Origin: JAJEDW01 sp963555775
GTDB lineage: Bacteria; Acidobacteriota; Terriglobia; 20CM-2-55-15
Assembly (NCBI GenBank): GCA_963555775.3
Contig: CAUVWY020000009.1
Coordinates: 1,178,001-1,242,000, forward strand
Direction: 5' to 3'
DNA: 64,000 nucleotides
Shown: positions 1 through 8,729 of the stretch, one piece after another
How positions within the stretch are numbered: the stretch's first letter is position 1
Layout of the letters: each line of letters opens with the position of its first letter
Notes under the pieces: generated by a model
Told to the model about the DNA's origin: nothing
What the model saw: only the letters and a program-made list of their open reading frames with translations
Databases searched by the model: none
Program-made: the position numbers and the translations under genes

Positions 1-225
1 AAGGTCGCTCCCCACGGTGGGCATGCTATAGCTCATCCTCATGCCGATGGAAGCGCGAGGCGGATCGAACAGGAATCCGGGTCCGCCCTGGGCCCAGGCC
101 GCGGTCGGAAGGAGGACGTAAGCGACGAACACCGCGGCAAATGCAATTCGCCTCACGCCCGCGGGTGCCGCCTGTTGCAAGAAAGAGTCGAGAATTAATG
201 ATTTCACAGCGAGTCGAGCCCCCAT
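1..225 (-). CDS. Secreted outer-membrane beta-barrel-type protein, N-terminal part only
   Basis: An open frame reads from an ATG at 225 to the left edge of the window (75 codons), so the C-terminus is missing. After about 25 polar residues it has a hydrophobic segment (roughly residues 28-43) ending in a plausible signal-peptidase site after AWA. It continues with a Gly/Pro-rich start and a pattern (SIGMRMSYSMP) of the kind seen at the first strand of acidobacterial outer-membrane barrels. A GTG a few codons inside could be the true start, which would shorten the N-region. It is divergent from the cyclase gene at 533. The barrel assignment is inference from a short stretch; an exported protein is well supported. 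Confidence 0.55.
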   Translation of the reverse strand, partial: MGARLAVKSLILDSFLQQAAPAGVRRIAFAAVFVAYVLLPTAAWAQGGPGFLFDPPRASIGMRMSYSMPTVGSDL

Positions 226-532
226 GTCTTGATTTCCGGGTATGGCGGCGCCAACACTGAAGCCGCCCTCGTTATTGAATGCGCCGGCTTCCCCCCGGAA
301 CTTGCATCCGGACTGCAATTTTTTTCGTGAAATGCCTCGATTGACCGGAGAATCAAAATCCGGGCACTTCCCCTTCATCGTTCCGCTTCCTCCGGTTCGG
401 GCACCAGATCGTTCTTTCGATTGCGCGGGCAGGGGAAGAACGTGGCTAATTGTGCCCGTCCCCCTGTTTCTGTGGTATCCGTTATGGGCATGTCGAGTGT
501 GAAGCCTGTCAACGCCTGGAGGAGAAACAACC
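226..532. promoter_or_regulatory. Divergent intergenic region
   Basis: This 307-bp gap separates the minus-strand barrel gene from the plus-strand cyclase gene, so it should hold promoters for both. I see a purine-rich ribosome-binding site (GGAGGAG) just before the ATG at 533, but no convincing -35/-10 pair or inverted repeat. The short open frames here show no protein-like features. Confidence 0.4.
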
Positions 533-1480
533 ATGCGACTTGTAACGATTGTCATGTTTCTGACCATTGCCGGGGCGCTGCCCGAAGCCTCCGCACAATC
601 CTGGATTCCCCCTGTCGAGAACGAACGGTGTCCCTCGAAGTGGGGTCCGGACGATCAGCGCGGTTCCGCCAACCACATGGGACCTGAAACCGTCCTTCGC
701 GCGGCGCGCCTGATCCGGAGCGGCGCGACGATCGAACTGGCGCACGTTTTGTCCGGTTCGATGCCACTGGGGGACAGGCACTTCGATCTGTATCCCAAAC
801 CGAGTGTCATGAACCCCGAATCGAACCGCAGAGGCTCCAACGAAGAGTTGGTAGTGGCCGAGATGGGCCAGGTCGGCACGCAGTTCGACGGATTCAGCCA
901 CCAGACCATCGGCAACACGATGTACAACTGCGTTCCGGTGGACGAAACGCTGACGCGGAACGGCTTCACCCGGCTTGGAGTCGAAAACGTCGGGACGCTG
1001 ATGACGCGAGGCGTCCTTCTGGACATCGCCGCGCTGAAAGGTGTCGACATGCTGGCGGAAGACTATGAAATTACCGCGGCGGATCTGCAGGAGGCGCTGG
1101 CGATGCGAAGCCTGGCGCTTGAACCCGGCGATGCCGTGATCGTCCACACGGGTTGGGGACGGCTTTGGACGGAGGACATCGACCGGTATTCGAACATGGG
1201 TCCGGGTATCGGCGTGGCGGCCGCGGAATGGCTGGCGGGCCAAGACCCGATGCTGGTCGGCGCCGACACTGTTCCGGTCGAGATTCTGCCGAACCCCGAT
1301 CCCGCGATTTCGCTTCCGGTTCATCAGATCATGCTCGTCGTCAACGGCATTCATCTGGTAGAACGGATGAAGCTGGACGAACTGGCGGCGAGCGGTGTCT
1401 ACGAGTTCGCCTTCATCGTGCAACCGTTGAAGATTCAGGGAGCGACGGGTTCCACTGTCGTTCCGGTCGCCGTCTACTGA
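533..1480 (+). CDS. Secreted cyclase-family (kynurenine formamidase-like) hydrolase
   Basis: The 315-residue product has a signal peptide (about residues 1-21, ending ASA) followed by a cyclase-family (PF04199) fold. The family hydrolyses amide or ester bonds with a metal bound by an HxGTHxDxPxH motif. Here the equivalent stretch near residue 120 reads QVGTQFDGFSH: the Asp and last His are kept, while both early His positions are Gln. One of these Gln substitutions is, from memory, common in a large bacterial subclass. The start is the ATG preceded by GGAGGAG. It is a single-gene unit facing the DUF1501/DUF1800 operon. The exact substrate is unknown; export suggests an extracytoplasmic role. 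Confidence 0.75.
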   Translation: MRLVTIVMFLTIAGALPEASAQSWIPPVENERCPSKWGPDDQRGSANHMGPETVLRAARLIRSGATIELAHVLSGSMPLGDRHFDLYPKPSVMNPESNRRGSNEELVVAEMGQVGTQFDGFSHQTIGNTMYNCVPVDETLTRNGFTRLGVENVGTLMTRGVLLDIAALKGVDMLAEDYEITAADLQEALAMRSLALEPGDAVIVHTGWGRLWTEDIDRYSNMGPGIGVAAAEWLAGQDPMLVGADTVPVEILPNPDPAISLPVHQIMLVVNGIHLVERMKLDELAASGVYEFAFIVQPLKIQGATGSTVVPVAVY

Positions 1481-1672
1481 ACCGTTCGAAAACGATCCCG
1501 GAGCAATGTGCCGAGCGGTCGCGTGTTCAGAAACGCGCTTCCCAACCAGGGTGCTGAGATATTCGGGTTAGTCGCGCCCCCGCCTGCGGAGGATCATTCA
1601 AGAGTGAAACTCGACCAATTAAGGCTCCAATTTCAAGTCACCAAAATCAATGACTTATGGTTAAGTTTCAGG

Positions 1673-3040
1673 TCAGATCAGGAAGCCCAGGTCGCGCTGA
1701 GCGAAATTGCCGAGGTTCGGGGCGATGTGGGTAAGGTCCGCCTCGGGAACCCCGATCCATTTCGCCAGGGTTGCCGCGTATTGATCCGCTGAGACGCTTG
1801 GTATCAGCCGGCCTCGGCGCACATCGTCGGGTCCGTCGATCTCCAGTCGCGGGTAGGCGCCGTAGAACTCGCGTCCGCGCACTGAATCGCCCACCACCAG
1901 TTGCACACCGCCCCAACCGTGATCCGTACCATCGCCGTTGGATGTGAGCGTGCGTCCGAAATCCGATTGGGTAAATGTGGTTACGTTGATGGCCACGCCG
2001 AGTTCCACCGTCGCCCGATAAAATGCGCCGATCGATTCGCTGACGTCGCTCAGGAGCGCCGGCTGTCTCTCAAGCTGGTTGTCGTGAGAATCGAACCCTC
2101 CTATCGCGACGAAGAAGATCTGCCGCTGCATCCGCAGTTGGTCTCGCACGCCGATGAGCCGCGCGACCGTCGTGAGTTGCTGACCCAGGACCGATGTGGG
2201 CATCGCCGTGGCAAGGGGTCGTGCGCTATCCAGCGCAGCGGTCACGCGGTCCGCATTATCGAGCGCCCGCTGTTGAACGTCCCTGAAAGCCCGTTCGTAC
2301 ATCGTGTCGTAATTCGCTTCGAGCACCCTCTCGAATGCGCCACGTCTTTGCGTAGAGAGTGCGGTAACGCGGCTGGGTCGAAAGACCTGGGGTCCGTTTC
2401 GTCCCATGGTGTAGGCCACGGTCTCATCGGCCGCCTGGAACAACTGGTTCCCCGAGAGGGAAACGTTGGTCTCCAGTTGCTGGCCGGTGACGCGTTGGCG
2501 AAGAAGATCGCTCACACGCCCGGCCCAGCCCGTCTTTGTGAGCGCGGCGCCTCTCAGCGAATGCCACTGATTCTGTTGATCGTTGTGGGAAAACAATCGT
2601 GGTGGAAGGGCAACGGAGCCATCGAGATACTGAACCTTTGTCGTCGGCTCGATGAGCGGCCCTACATTGGCGATGAAAGCCGCTCGAGAGCTATCGAACA
2701 GCGCCTGGATTGCGCCCATGGTTGGATGCAAACCGTAATGAGATCCATCCTGGGTCAGGGGAGTGATGGGCAGCAGGTCTGTGTTGGCCACGGCGAGATT
2801 CTGGCGCGATCTCGCGTAGACGTTGTATTCGGCGCCGCTTCGTGGGACGAGCATATTGAAGGAGTCGTTGCCGCCCAGCAGAAATACGCACACCAGCGCA
2901 CGATAGTCGGAAAACGCGCCCTGCGGCGCGATCATTTCAGTCCACCCGACCGGTGGAAACGCGGCTATCACCGCACCCGCGCCCGTGGTCTTGAGGAATT
3001 CGCGGCGATTGAATCTGTTCATAAACATGTGCCGGACCAT
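1673..3040 (-). CDS. DUF1501 domain protein with Tat-type signal
   Basis: The 455-residue protein begins with a twin-arginine signal (NRREFLKTTGAG, then a hydrophobic stretch), so it is probably exported folded through Tat. The rest matches the DUF1501 family: the VCVFLLGGNDSFNMLVP segment near residue 50, the HPTMG segment, the SHNDQQ motif and the DHGWG-containing C-terminal third. DUF1501 proteins have a sulfatase/alkaline-phosphatase-like fold and unknown function. The gene lies 3 bp after the DUF1800 gene on the same strand; this pairing is widespread in Acidobacteria, Planctomycetes and Proteobacteria. ATGs at 3028 and 3022 are alternative starts; no strong ribosome-binding site decides between them. 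Confidence 0.85.
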   Translation of the reverse strand: MVRHMFMNRFNRREFLKTTGAGAVIAAFPPVGWTEMIAPQGAFSDYRALVCVFLLGGNDSFNMLVPRSGAEYNVYARSRQNLAVANTDLLPITPLTQDGSHYGLHPTMGAIQALFDSSRAAFIANVGPLIEPTTKVQYLDGSVALPPRLFSHNDQQNQWHSLRGAALTKTGWAGRVSDLLRQRVTGQQLETNVSLSGNQLFQAADETVAYTMGRNGPQVFRPSRVTALSTQRRGAFERVLEANYDTMYERAFRDVQQRALDNADRVTAALDSARPLATAMPTSVLGQQLTTVARLIGVRDQLRMQRQIFFVAIGGFDSHDNQLERQPALLSDVSESIGAFYRATVELGVAINVTTFTQSDFGRTLTSNGDGTDHGWGGVQLVVGDSVRGREFYGAYPRLEIDGPDDVRRGRLIPSVSADQYAATLAKWIGVPEADLTHIAPNLGNFAQRDLGFLI

Positions 3041-3043
3041 CGG

Positions 3044-5371
3044 TCAGTGCTGCCTTGCAAATTCGGGGGAGGTTACGGTGAGATATATGGCTTCACCGAC
3101 TCGGCCAGCCACATCGCGCTCGGACCGACTTTCCACCATGCCCCGGATTTCCGTTCTGAGGGTGTCTGAAATCTGTCCCGCCAGGAGCTTTTCCGCCACT
3201 CGATCGACCAGGGCATCGGTATCGTCCGCCAACATCGCCTCTTCTTCAATGTCGATGTAGATGTCTCCGCTCTCAAGATTGCGGTTACGGGAATGGCGAG
3301 AAAATGTCTGTCCGTAGAAAAAATTGGTGACCAACGTATTCCCATACTCCGTAGCGATCTGTAGTTCAGGCGCGGTCAGGCCCGCGTCGGATATTTCTCC
3401 GGGTGGTGCATAGAATGGGCTGAAGAAATTGAATACCGATGGAGCTTGCAGAGGACCTTGGGAAAATTCGTCTATTGGATCGTAGTAGTAGGCGCCGTTG
3501 GCCGAACGCGCGTCGAAAGCTCGCCAGAGTTGAGTCAGGCGCAGCAAGGGTTCCTTCAGCTTGCCGCTACTTTGGGATGGGACGCTGGAGCGAGCCTCAG
3601 GATCCAGAAGAATACTTTTGACCACGGCCTTCAGATCCCCTCTTGTTCCTTCGCCGTTGGCGTTAAACGTCGTGGCCACCCGGTCAACATATTCCGGCGA
3701 GGGGTTACTGGTCACCAACCTCTGGATCAGCCGAATGGCGACAAAGGGTCCAACATTGGGGTGGGCAAAAATATTGTCCAGGGCGTCTTCCAGGTCCTGA
3801 CGGCCCGTCTGACCTGCTGGCAAGCGAACGCCGTTCAGCAAAAGCTTGGTCCCGGTGGCATGAAACTCCGGGTAGAGCTGCATGGGTAAAGTCTGGCTGG
3901 TCTCGTTGCGGCGCGCCCGATTGAAGTTGGCGCCGCCCGCGTAGTTCCAACCGGTGAACACGTGGGCAAAACCCTCAATGATGTCCTGGTTGTAGGTGGA
4001 AACGGGTTGTCCTTCGGCGTCTGTTCGCATGGTCCCGTCGATGTTCAATTCGACCAGCCCGATGGTGAAGAGCTGCATCATCTCTCTGGCGTAATTCTCA
4101 TCTGGACTGATATTCCGCGACCGGTCCGGCCGCTCGTTGCCGAGCATGCTCAGGTAAACTCCCATGGCCGGATGAAGCGTCACCTCCTCCATGAGTTCAC
4201 GGAAGTTTCCGAAGGCGTTGCGCGTCAGAATGTCGTAATAGCCGGCCAACCCGTAGGGCATTTGCCGGAGCACGCCCGATTCCGCTACCACCATGATTTG
4301 CGACAGTGCGAAAGCGACCCGCTGGCGAAGCTGGTCGGGCCCATCGATCACATTGCGGAACCAGATATCGCGCCGGTCGCGCTGCAACCGGGGCAGACGG
4401 TCCGGGACCGGAAGGGATCGCAGATGGGGCAATTGGAGCGATTCCGGTTGTTGGAACTGCCGCTCGATCCAATCCTCGAAACCGAGATCGATGACGATTT
4501 GGGCTTCCCGCTCCGTTGCGCCGAATGTCGCCTGATTCAGAAGCTTGAAGGCTTCGACTACCGTTGGAGGCTGCGGTGTCGTGGTTTGCGGTGGGGTCGT
4601 GCCTGTCGGTGGATCGCTCGACGATGTTGTGGGCCCAAACACTGTTCCCGGAATAGTGGTGAACACCTGTCCGGTGAACCGGAAGCCGACCGCGTACACC
4701 GACGGCCCCGGATTTTTGGAAGGCGATATCAAGACCTGTACGACATGACCTGTCGGGATCGTTCCAAGCTCGTCAACAAAAAATGCCTCGGCGGAGTTCG
4801 CCGGGACATTCACGATTGTACGAACGAACTCTTCCAACTCGATACCTGTTACCAACACCTGCACGTCCAGCGACTGATTCGATGGATTCGCCACAGCCAC
4901 CCCGAACCGCGCCCCATCCCGATAATCGGCAGGGAACCACACATAGGAGTCGGATACTGCCGCAACCTCTTCGGAGGGCTCGACCAGAGCTTCGCCAACC
5001 AGTGAACCGCCAACTTCCCAAGAAAACAGCGTGTTCGCCGATCTTACCTCCTTGTTGCAATCGAGAACCGCCATGCCAGACGAATGCTCCCTTTCCTGGC
5101 TTTCTGTCTTCAGGAGGTTGAAAGCTCCTTGCAAGGTTAGCTCCGTTCCTGTACGAAGGTTGCCCACATGATCCCGCATCGTCAGAAAGCGGCCCTGCGC
5201 TGAAAACGCACAGGTCGTAGCGTCATCGATATCGGTCAATACCGTCAGGGTCGATCCCCATCCTCCGCCAAACACAAACTGCGGAAAAATGTACTTGTGT
5301 TGACCCAATGCGACTTCCGCGAACCCACCAATCGAAAGAGCCAGAACCAACAGAGTTCGAGCAGAGTGCAT
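3044..5371 (-). CDS. Secreted DUF1800 domain protein with N-terminal extension
   Basis: I take the ATG at 5371, which follows an AGGA-type ribosome-binding site and begins with a good signal peptide; a frame extending to 5410 also exists. The roughly 775-residue product has three parts: the signal peptide, about 240 residues of a beta-rich domain of unknown family, and a Pro/Thr-rich linker leading into the DUF1800 domain. That domain is recognised by LLNQATFGATEREA, the RQRVAFALSQIMVV block and ENYAREMMQLFTIG. DUF1800 is usually paired with DUF1501, as here. Function is unknown, though the pair is generally exported. The N-terminal extension is not part of the minimal family. Confidence 0.85.
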   Translation of the reverse strand: MHSARTLLVLALSIGGFAEVALGQHKYIFPQFVFGGGWGSTLTVLTDIDDATTCAFSAQGRFLTMRDHVGNLRTGTELTLQGAFNLLKTESQEREHSSGMAVLDCNKEVRSANTLFSWEVGGSLVGEALVEPSEEVAAVSDSYVWFPADYRDGARFGVAVANPSNQSLDVQVLVTGIELEEFVRTIVNVPANSAEAFFVDELGTIPTGHVVQVLISPSKNPGPSVYAVGFRFTGQVFTTIPGTVFGPTTSSSDPPTGTTPPQTTTPQPPTVVEAFKLLNQATFGATEREAQIVIDLGFEDWIERQFQQPESLQLPHLRSLPVPDRLPRLQRDRRDIWFRNVIDGPDQLRQRVAFALSQIMVVAESGVLRQMPYGLAGYYDILTRNAFGNFRELMEEVTLHPAMGVYLSMLGNERPDRSRNISPDENYAREMMQLFTIGLVELNIDGTMRTDAEGQPVSTYNQDIIEGFAHVFTGWNYAGGANFNRARRNETSQTLPMQLYPEFHATGTKLLLNGVRLPAGQTGRQDLEDALDNIFAHPNVGPFVAIRLIQRLVTSNPSPEYVDRVATTFNANGEGTRGDLKAVVKSILLDPEARSSVPSQSSGKLKEPLLRLTQLWRAFDARSANGAYYYDPIDEFSQGPLQAPSVFNFFSPFYAPPGEISDAGLTAPELQIATEYGNTLVTNFFYGQTFSRHSRNRNLESGDIYIDIEEEAMLADDTDALVDRVAEKLLAGQISDTLRTEIRGMVESRSERDVAGRVGEAIYLTVTSPEFARQH

Positions 5372-5650
5372 AGGTCGTCCTGTCAACATGCGAAGCATTT
5401 CAGACCACACTGCCGCGTAACATTCAACGGCTTCCCGATATTGAAAGGCAATCGCCGGGGAATCTCCGCCGATCCGGTTCTGCTCGGGGCGGCAGAAACA
5501 TCACCCATCGTATCGGAAAAACATCGCCGGAAGAAAACCGGGCAGGTCGTCGCCACAGCCGTTTCCGGAAGTCGCCCTTTGAACACACAACAACTTACGT
5601 TTCTGAATCCTTGAAAATTTGTCGTGAGACAGCCCGAACTGCGAAAGTTG

Positions 5651-5813
5651 GGCTAACCCGCATTTCTCACGAGTTGTCTGCTACAGCGCCGGATCCATCC
5701 GCCAGTGCTGCGTTCCTCGCGCCCGCGCTTGATCCGGCGCGAGGAACGCGCCGTAGCTCTGACGGCGTCTCCGACTCTTCGCGACGAAAACCCGTGAGAA
5801 ATTCGGGCTAACC
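5651..5813. mobile_element. MITE-like element, 163 bp with 25-bp terminal inverted repeats
   Basis: The left end (5651-5675) and the reverse complement of the right end (5789-5813) match at 21 of 25 positions. They share a core reading CGTGAGAAAT followed by a CGGG-containing tail. Between them lies a perfect 14-bp inverted repeat (5710-5723 with 5736-5749, 12-nt loop). There is no coding capacity. A further copy of the core (GAGATATTCGGGTTAG) occurs alone at about 1556-1571, which suggests a dispersed family. No target-site duplication is obvious. It could instead be a structured intergenic repeat of the REP type. Confidence 0.55.
5710..5749. repeat. Perfect 14-bp inverted repeat inside the MITE-like element
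   Basis: The arms GCGTTCCTCGCGCC (5710-5723) and its exact complement (5736-5749) flank a 12-nt loop. The stem is very GC-rich and would form a stable hairpin in DNA or RNA. No T-run follows, so a classic intrinsic terminator is unlikely. Confidence 0.8.
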
Positions 5814-5880
5814 GCGGCCGGTGGGTTCACAATAGAATTGGCGCGGGGGGCCAGACTCCGGCTTCCGGGAGGGTGCCGAT

Positions 5881-6348
5881 ATGGCGTTGTTCAATCTGAA
5901 TGTCGATGGCCGGACGCGCGTTGTGGACGTGGATCCGGCAACCCCGCTTCTCTACGTGCTCACCGACGATCTGGCACTCCGCGGCCCGAAGTTCGGCTGC
6001 GGTCTGGGACAGTGCGGCGCGTGCACGGTCATAGCCGATGGTCAGGCGATCCGGTCGTGTATCACGCCCGTGGAACGGGTTGCCGATGAGGCCATCGTTT
6101 CTCTGGAGGGTCTGGGTACTCCCGACGGTCCGCACACCATCCAGCAGGCGTTCATCGATGAGCAGGCCATACAGTGCGGCTTCTGCATGAACGGCGTCAT
6201 TCTCACCGCGAAAGCGTTTATCGATCGCAATCCCGACGCAACGGACCTTCGGTTGCGCGAAGCGCTCTCTACCATCCTGTGCCGATGCGGCACGCACGTT
6301 CGGATTCTGGACGCGATACGCCGGTACGCCCGGGAGGTGAGCGCATGA
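5881..6348 (+). CDS. Molybdenum hydroxylase small subunit, [2Fe-2S]-binding (IorA-like)
   Basis: The 155-residue protein is the iron-sulfur subunit of a xanthine dehydrogenase-family enzyme. The N-terminal ferredoxin-type cluster is bound by Cys40, Cys45, Cys48 and Cys60 (FGCGLGQCGAC). The C-terminal four-helix domain binds the second cluster through Cys99, Cys102, Cys134 and Cys136 (QCGFC and CRCG). All eight ligands are present. It passes electrons from the molybdopterin site of the next gene, with which it overlaps by 4 bp (ATGA). No FAD subunit is nearby, as in isoquinoline 1-oxidoreductase and related aldehyde dehydrogenases. It has no signal peptide and would be carried by the Tat signal of its partner. 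Confidence 0.92.
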   Translation: MALFNLNVDGRTRVVDVDPATPLLYVLTDDLALRGPKFGCGLGQCGACTVIADGQAIRSCITPVERVADEAIVSLEGLGTPDGPHTIQQAFIDEQAIQCGFCMNGVILTAKAFIDRNPDATDLRLREALSTILCRCGTHVRILDAIRRYAREVSA

Positions 6349-8690
6349 GACCCCCAGCAACAATGTGGAACCACGATGCGCTGGCGGCGTTCGATTCGGC
6401 TGGGCTTTCCCGCCGCGGCTTCCTGAAAACATCGGGCGCATTGATCGTCGGGTTCAGTGCCCTGGGCCGTACGACGGCAGCGGTTTACGGGCAGGGAATC
6501 AATGGGGCGGGAAACAACGATCTGGATGCCTGGATTGCCATCCGCGCCGATGGTGGCGTGACCGCGTACACGGGCAAGTGCGAACTTGGGCATGGGCTCT
6601 ATACGGCGCAGACCCAACTCATCGCGGAAGAACTCGGAGTGGCCTTCGACCGGGTGACGTTGATTCAGTGCGATACCGAGATGACGCCCGACCAGGGAAC
6701 GACCTCGGGTGCGCAGTCGCATCCAGCCAACTTCAATCGGGCGAATCTGGCATTGGCGGCGGCAACGGCACGCGAAGCGCTGGTTGCGCGCGCCGCGAAT
6801 GAACTCGGCGCCTCCGCCGACGAACTTGAAATCGAAAACGGCGTGGTCCGGGTTGTGTCCGAACCCGATCGTCAGGTGGGGTACGGAACATTGATCGGCG
6901 GGCGGGCTTTTGCCATGACACTCGACCCGGCCGCCCGGCGAAAGCATCCCGGTACGTGGACCGTACTGGGCCAACCCGTGCCGCGCGTGGAGATTCCCGA
7001 CATTGCGGCGGGGCGGTTCGAATATGTCCACAACGTTCGGGTGGACGGCATGTTGCATGGCCGTGTTGTCCGTCCCCCGGTGGTCGGTGCGGCCGTGATC
7101 GACGTCAATGAAAATTCGGTCCAGGGAATGCCGGGCCTGGTTCGAGTCGTCACGCGGAACAACTTCGTTGGCGTGGTGGCCGAAAAGACCTGGCAGGCCA
7201 TCCAGGCGGCGGAACGGCTCGAGGTGTCCTGGTCGACACCGGATACGCCGCTGCCCGCACAGGACGGCTTCCATGACTGGTTGAGAAATCAGACGGTCAC
7301 ACGCGGCACGCTGATTGTGGATTCGCAGGACGTGGACCGGAACCTTGCCGGTGCGGCCACTCGAATGGAGGCCACCTATCGTTATCCCTATCAGATGCAC
7401 GCGTCCATCGGCAGCGCGTGCGCCGTGGCCGATGTTCGGGATACGAGCGCAACGGTATGGTCCGCGACCCAGGCCGTATACCCTCTCAGGAACACCGTGG
7501 GAATGGTGCTTGGACTCGATCCTCAAAACGTTCGCGTGATCTTTCGTATGGGCGCGGGCTGCTACGGCGTCAACGGTGCGGACACGGTATCGTATGACGC
7601 CGCGCTTCTTTCTCAGGCGGTTGGCCGGCCCGTTCGCGTGCAACTCAGCCGCAAGGACGAGATGGCGTGGGAAAACTACGGCAACGCCTTCGTCATCGAC
7701 CTAAGGGCCGGATTGAATGGAGACGGCGGCATCGTGGCGTGGGATCACGAATCGTGGTCGCCCAACCTGGGCAGCCGACCCCGGATGGATCGCCCCGGCA
7801 ACGTGGTGACGGGGTTTCTGGCCGGTTTCGAGCCGGCGCCATTCGCCGCGAGGAGTCAGGCGCCGCAACCGGCAAACTTCAACAATGGAAGCAACGGGGC
7901 GGCGTCGTACGTCACGGGCGAAGTCCGGGGCGTTCAGGGAGGAACCGGAAACATCCGCAGCCAGCGTGTTCTGACGCATACCGTCCCGTCTCCGTTCTTT
8001 ACAGGTCCGCTCCGGTCGCCGGCCCGTCTTCAGAACACCTTTGCGCACGAGTCGTTCATGGACGAGATCGCGGCGTCGATTCAGGCCGATCCCGTCGCGT
8101 ACCGTCTGCGTCATCTCCGCGACCCCCGATTGATCGAGGTGGTGCAAGCCGCCGCCGCACGCGCCAACTGGGTCGCGCGCCCCTCCCCGCAAGTCGGCAA
8201 TCCCCGGACGGGCGTGGTATCGGGTCGAGGCATATCCTGTGTCTTCTACGAAGGCGATAACGGGTATTGCGCCATGGTCGCCGAGGTCGAGGTGGATCAG
8301 GGAACCGGCGCGGTTGAAGTCCGCAGACTCACGATCGCCAACGACAGCGGGCCGATCTCGAATCCGGACGGTCTGAGAAACCAACTCGAAGGCGGTGCGT
8401 TGCACGGGGTCAGCCGGACGTTGTTGGAAGAAGTCACATGGGACGACGAAAAGATCACATCCATCGATTGGCGGACGTACCGCCCCCTGTACCTCGGCGC
8501 CACCGTTCCCGAGATCCAGACCGTTCTGATCGATCGGACCGAGGGCGAAGCCATGGGTGCGGGGGAGACTGCCGTCACGGTTGTGGCCGGCGCCGTCGCG
8601 AATGCCATATTCGATGCAACGGGCGTCCGTCTCCGCCAGGTTCCGTTCACGCCCGAGCGGGTACGGGCCGGACTCGACGCGCGAGGTTGA
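6345..8690 (+). CDS. Molybdenum hydroxylase large subunit, molybdopterin-binding (IorB-like), Tat-exported
   Basis: The start is the ATG overlapping the stop of the small-subunit gene, giving 781 residues. A Tat signal (SRRGFLKTSGALIVG) lies near residues 22-36. The body has the aldehyde oxidase/xanthine dehydrogenase molybdopterin-binding layout: a CELGHG segment near residue 80, TSGAQSHP, the tandem substrate domains, GVNGADTVSYDAALLSQAVGRPVR, and a GAGET block near the C-terminus that carries the expected catalytic Glu. With the gene before it this forms a two-subunit periplasmic hydroxylase or aldehyde dehydrogenase. The substrate cannot be read from sequence. Convergent with the dehydrogenase gene that follows. 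Confidence 0.9.
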   Translation: MRPPATMWNHDALAAFDSAGLSRRGFLKTSGALIVGFSALGRTTAAVYGQGINGAGNNDLDAWIAIRADGGVTAYTGKCELGHGLYTAQTQLIAEELGVAFDRVTLIQCDTEMTPDQGTTSGAQSHPANFNRANLALAAATAREALVARAANELGASADELEIENGVVRVVSEPDRQVGYGTLIGGRAFAMTLDPAARRKHPGTWTVLGQPVPRVEIPDIAAGRFEYVHNVRVDGMLHGRVVRPPVVGAAVIDVNENSVQGMPGLVRVVTRNNFVGVVAEKTWQAIQAAERLEVSWSTPDTPLPAQDGFHDWLRNQTVTRGTLIVDSQDVDRNLAGAATRMEATYRYPYQMHASIGSACAVADVRDTSATVWSATQAVYPLRNTVGMVLGLDPQNVRVIFRMGAGCYGVNGADTVSYDAALLSQAVGRPVRVQLSRKDEMAWENYGNAFVIDLRAGLNGDGGIVAWDHESWSPNLGSRPRMDRPGNVVTGFLAGFEPAPFAARSQAPQPANFNNGSNGAASYVTGEVRGVQGGTGNIRSQRVLTHTVPSPFFTGPLRSPARLQNTFAHESFMDEIAASIQADPVAYRLRHLRDPRLIEVVQAAAARANWVARPSPQVGNPRTGVVSGRGISCVFYEGDNGYCAMVAEVEVDQGTGAVEVRRLTIANDSGPISNPDGLRNQLEGGALHGVSRTLLEEVTWDDEKITSIDWRTYRPLYLGATVPEIQTVLIDRTEGEAMGAGETAVTVVAGAVANAIFDATGVRLRQVPFTPERVRAGLDARG

Positions 8691-8729
8691 GCCTGGTTTT
8701 CAGGCGCCAGGCCGGCGCGGCGGGGCCCC

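Larger units (their letters stand above)
5372..5880. other. Non-coding gap holding a MITE-like element
   Basis: About 500 bp lie between the DUF1800 start and the molybdenum hydroxylase genes. The half next to the DUF1800 gene should carry its promoter. The half next to the hydroxylase contains the inverted-repeat element at 5651-5813. Short open frames here cross the repeat arms and are not credible genes. Confidence 0.5.

Noticed and set aside
1901..3169. Long plus-strand open frame (422 codons)
   Set aside because: It is antisense to the DUF1501 and DUF1800 genes, has a composition typical of shadow frames and no recognisable motif.
5611..5811. Small gene of 66 codons before the hydroxylase genes
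   Set aside because: It runs through both arms of the inverted-repeat element and resembles no protein.
6042..7643. Minus-strand open frame of 533 codons
   Set aside because: It is opposite the molybdenum hydroxylase genes, whose motifs are clear; the frame is a GC-rich shadow.
8691..8706. Terminator hairpin GCCTG-GTTTT-CAGGC after the hydroxylase gene
   Set aside because: A 5-bp stem is too weak to support, and the region is GC-rich enough for such matches by chance.
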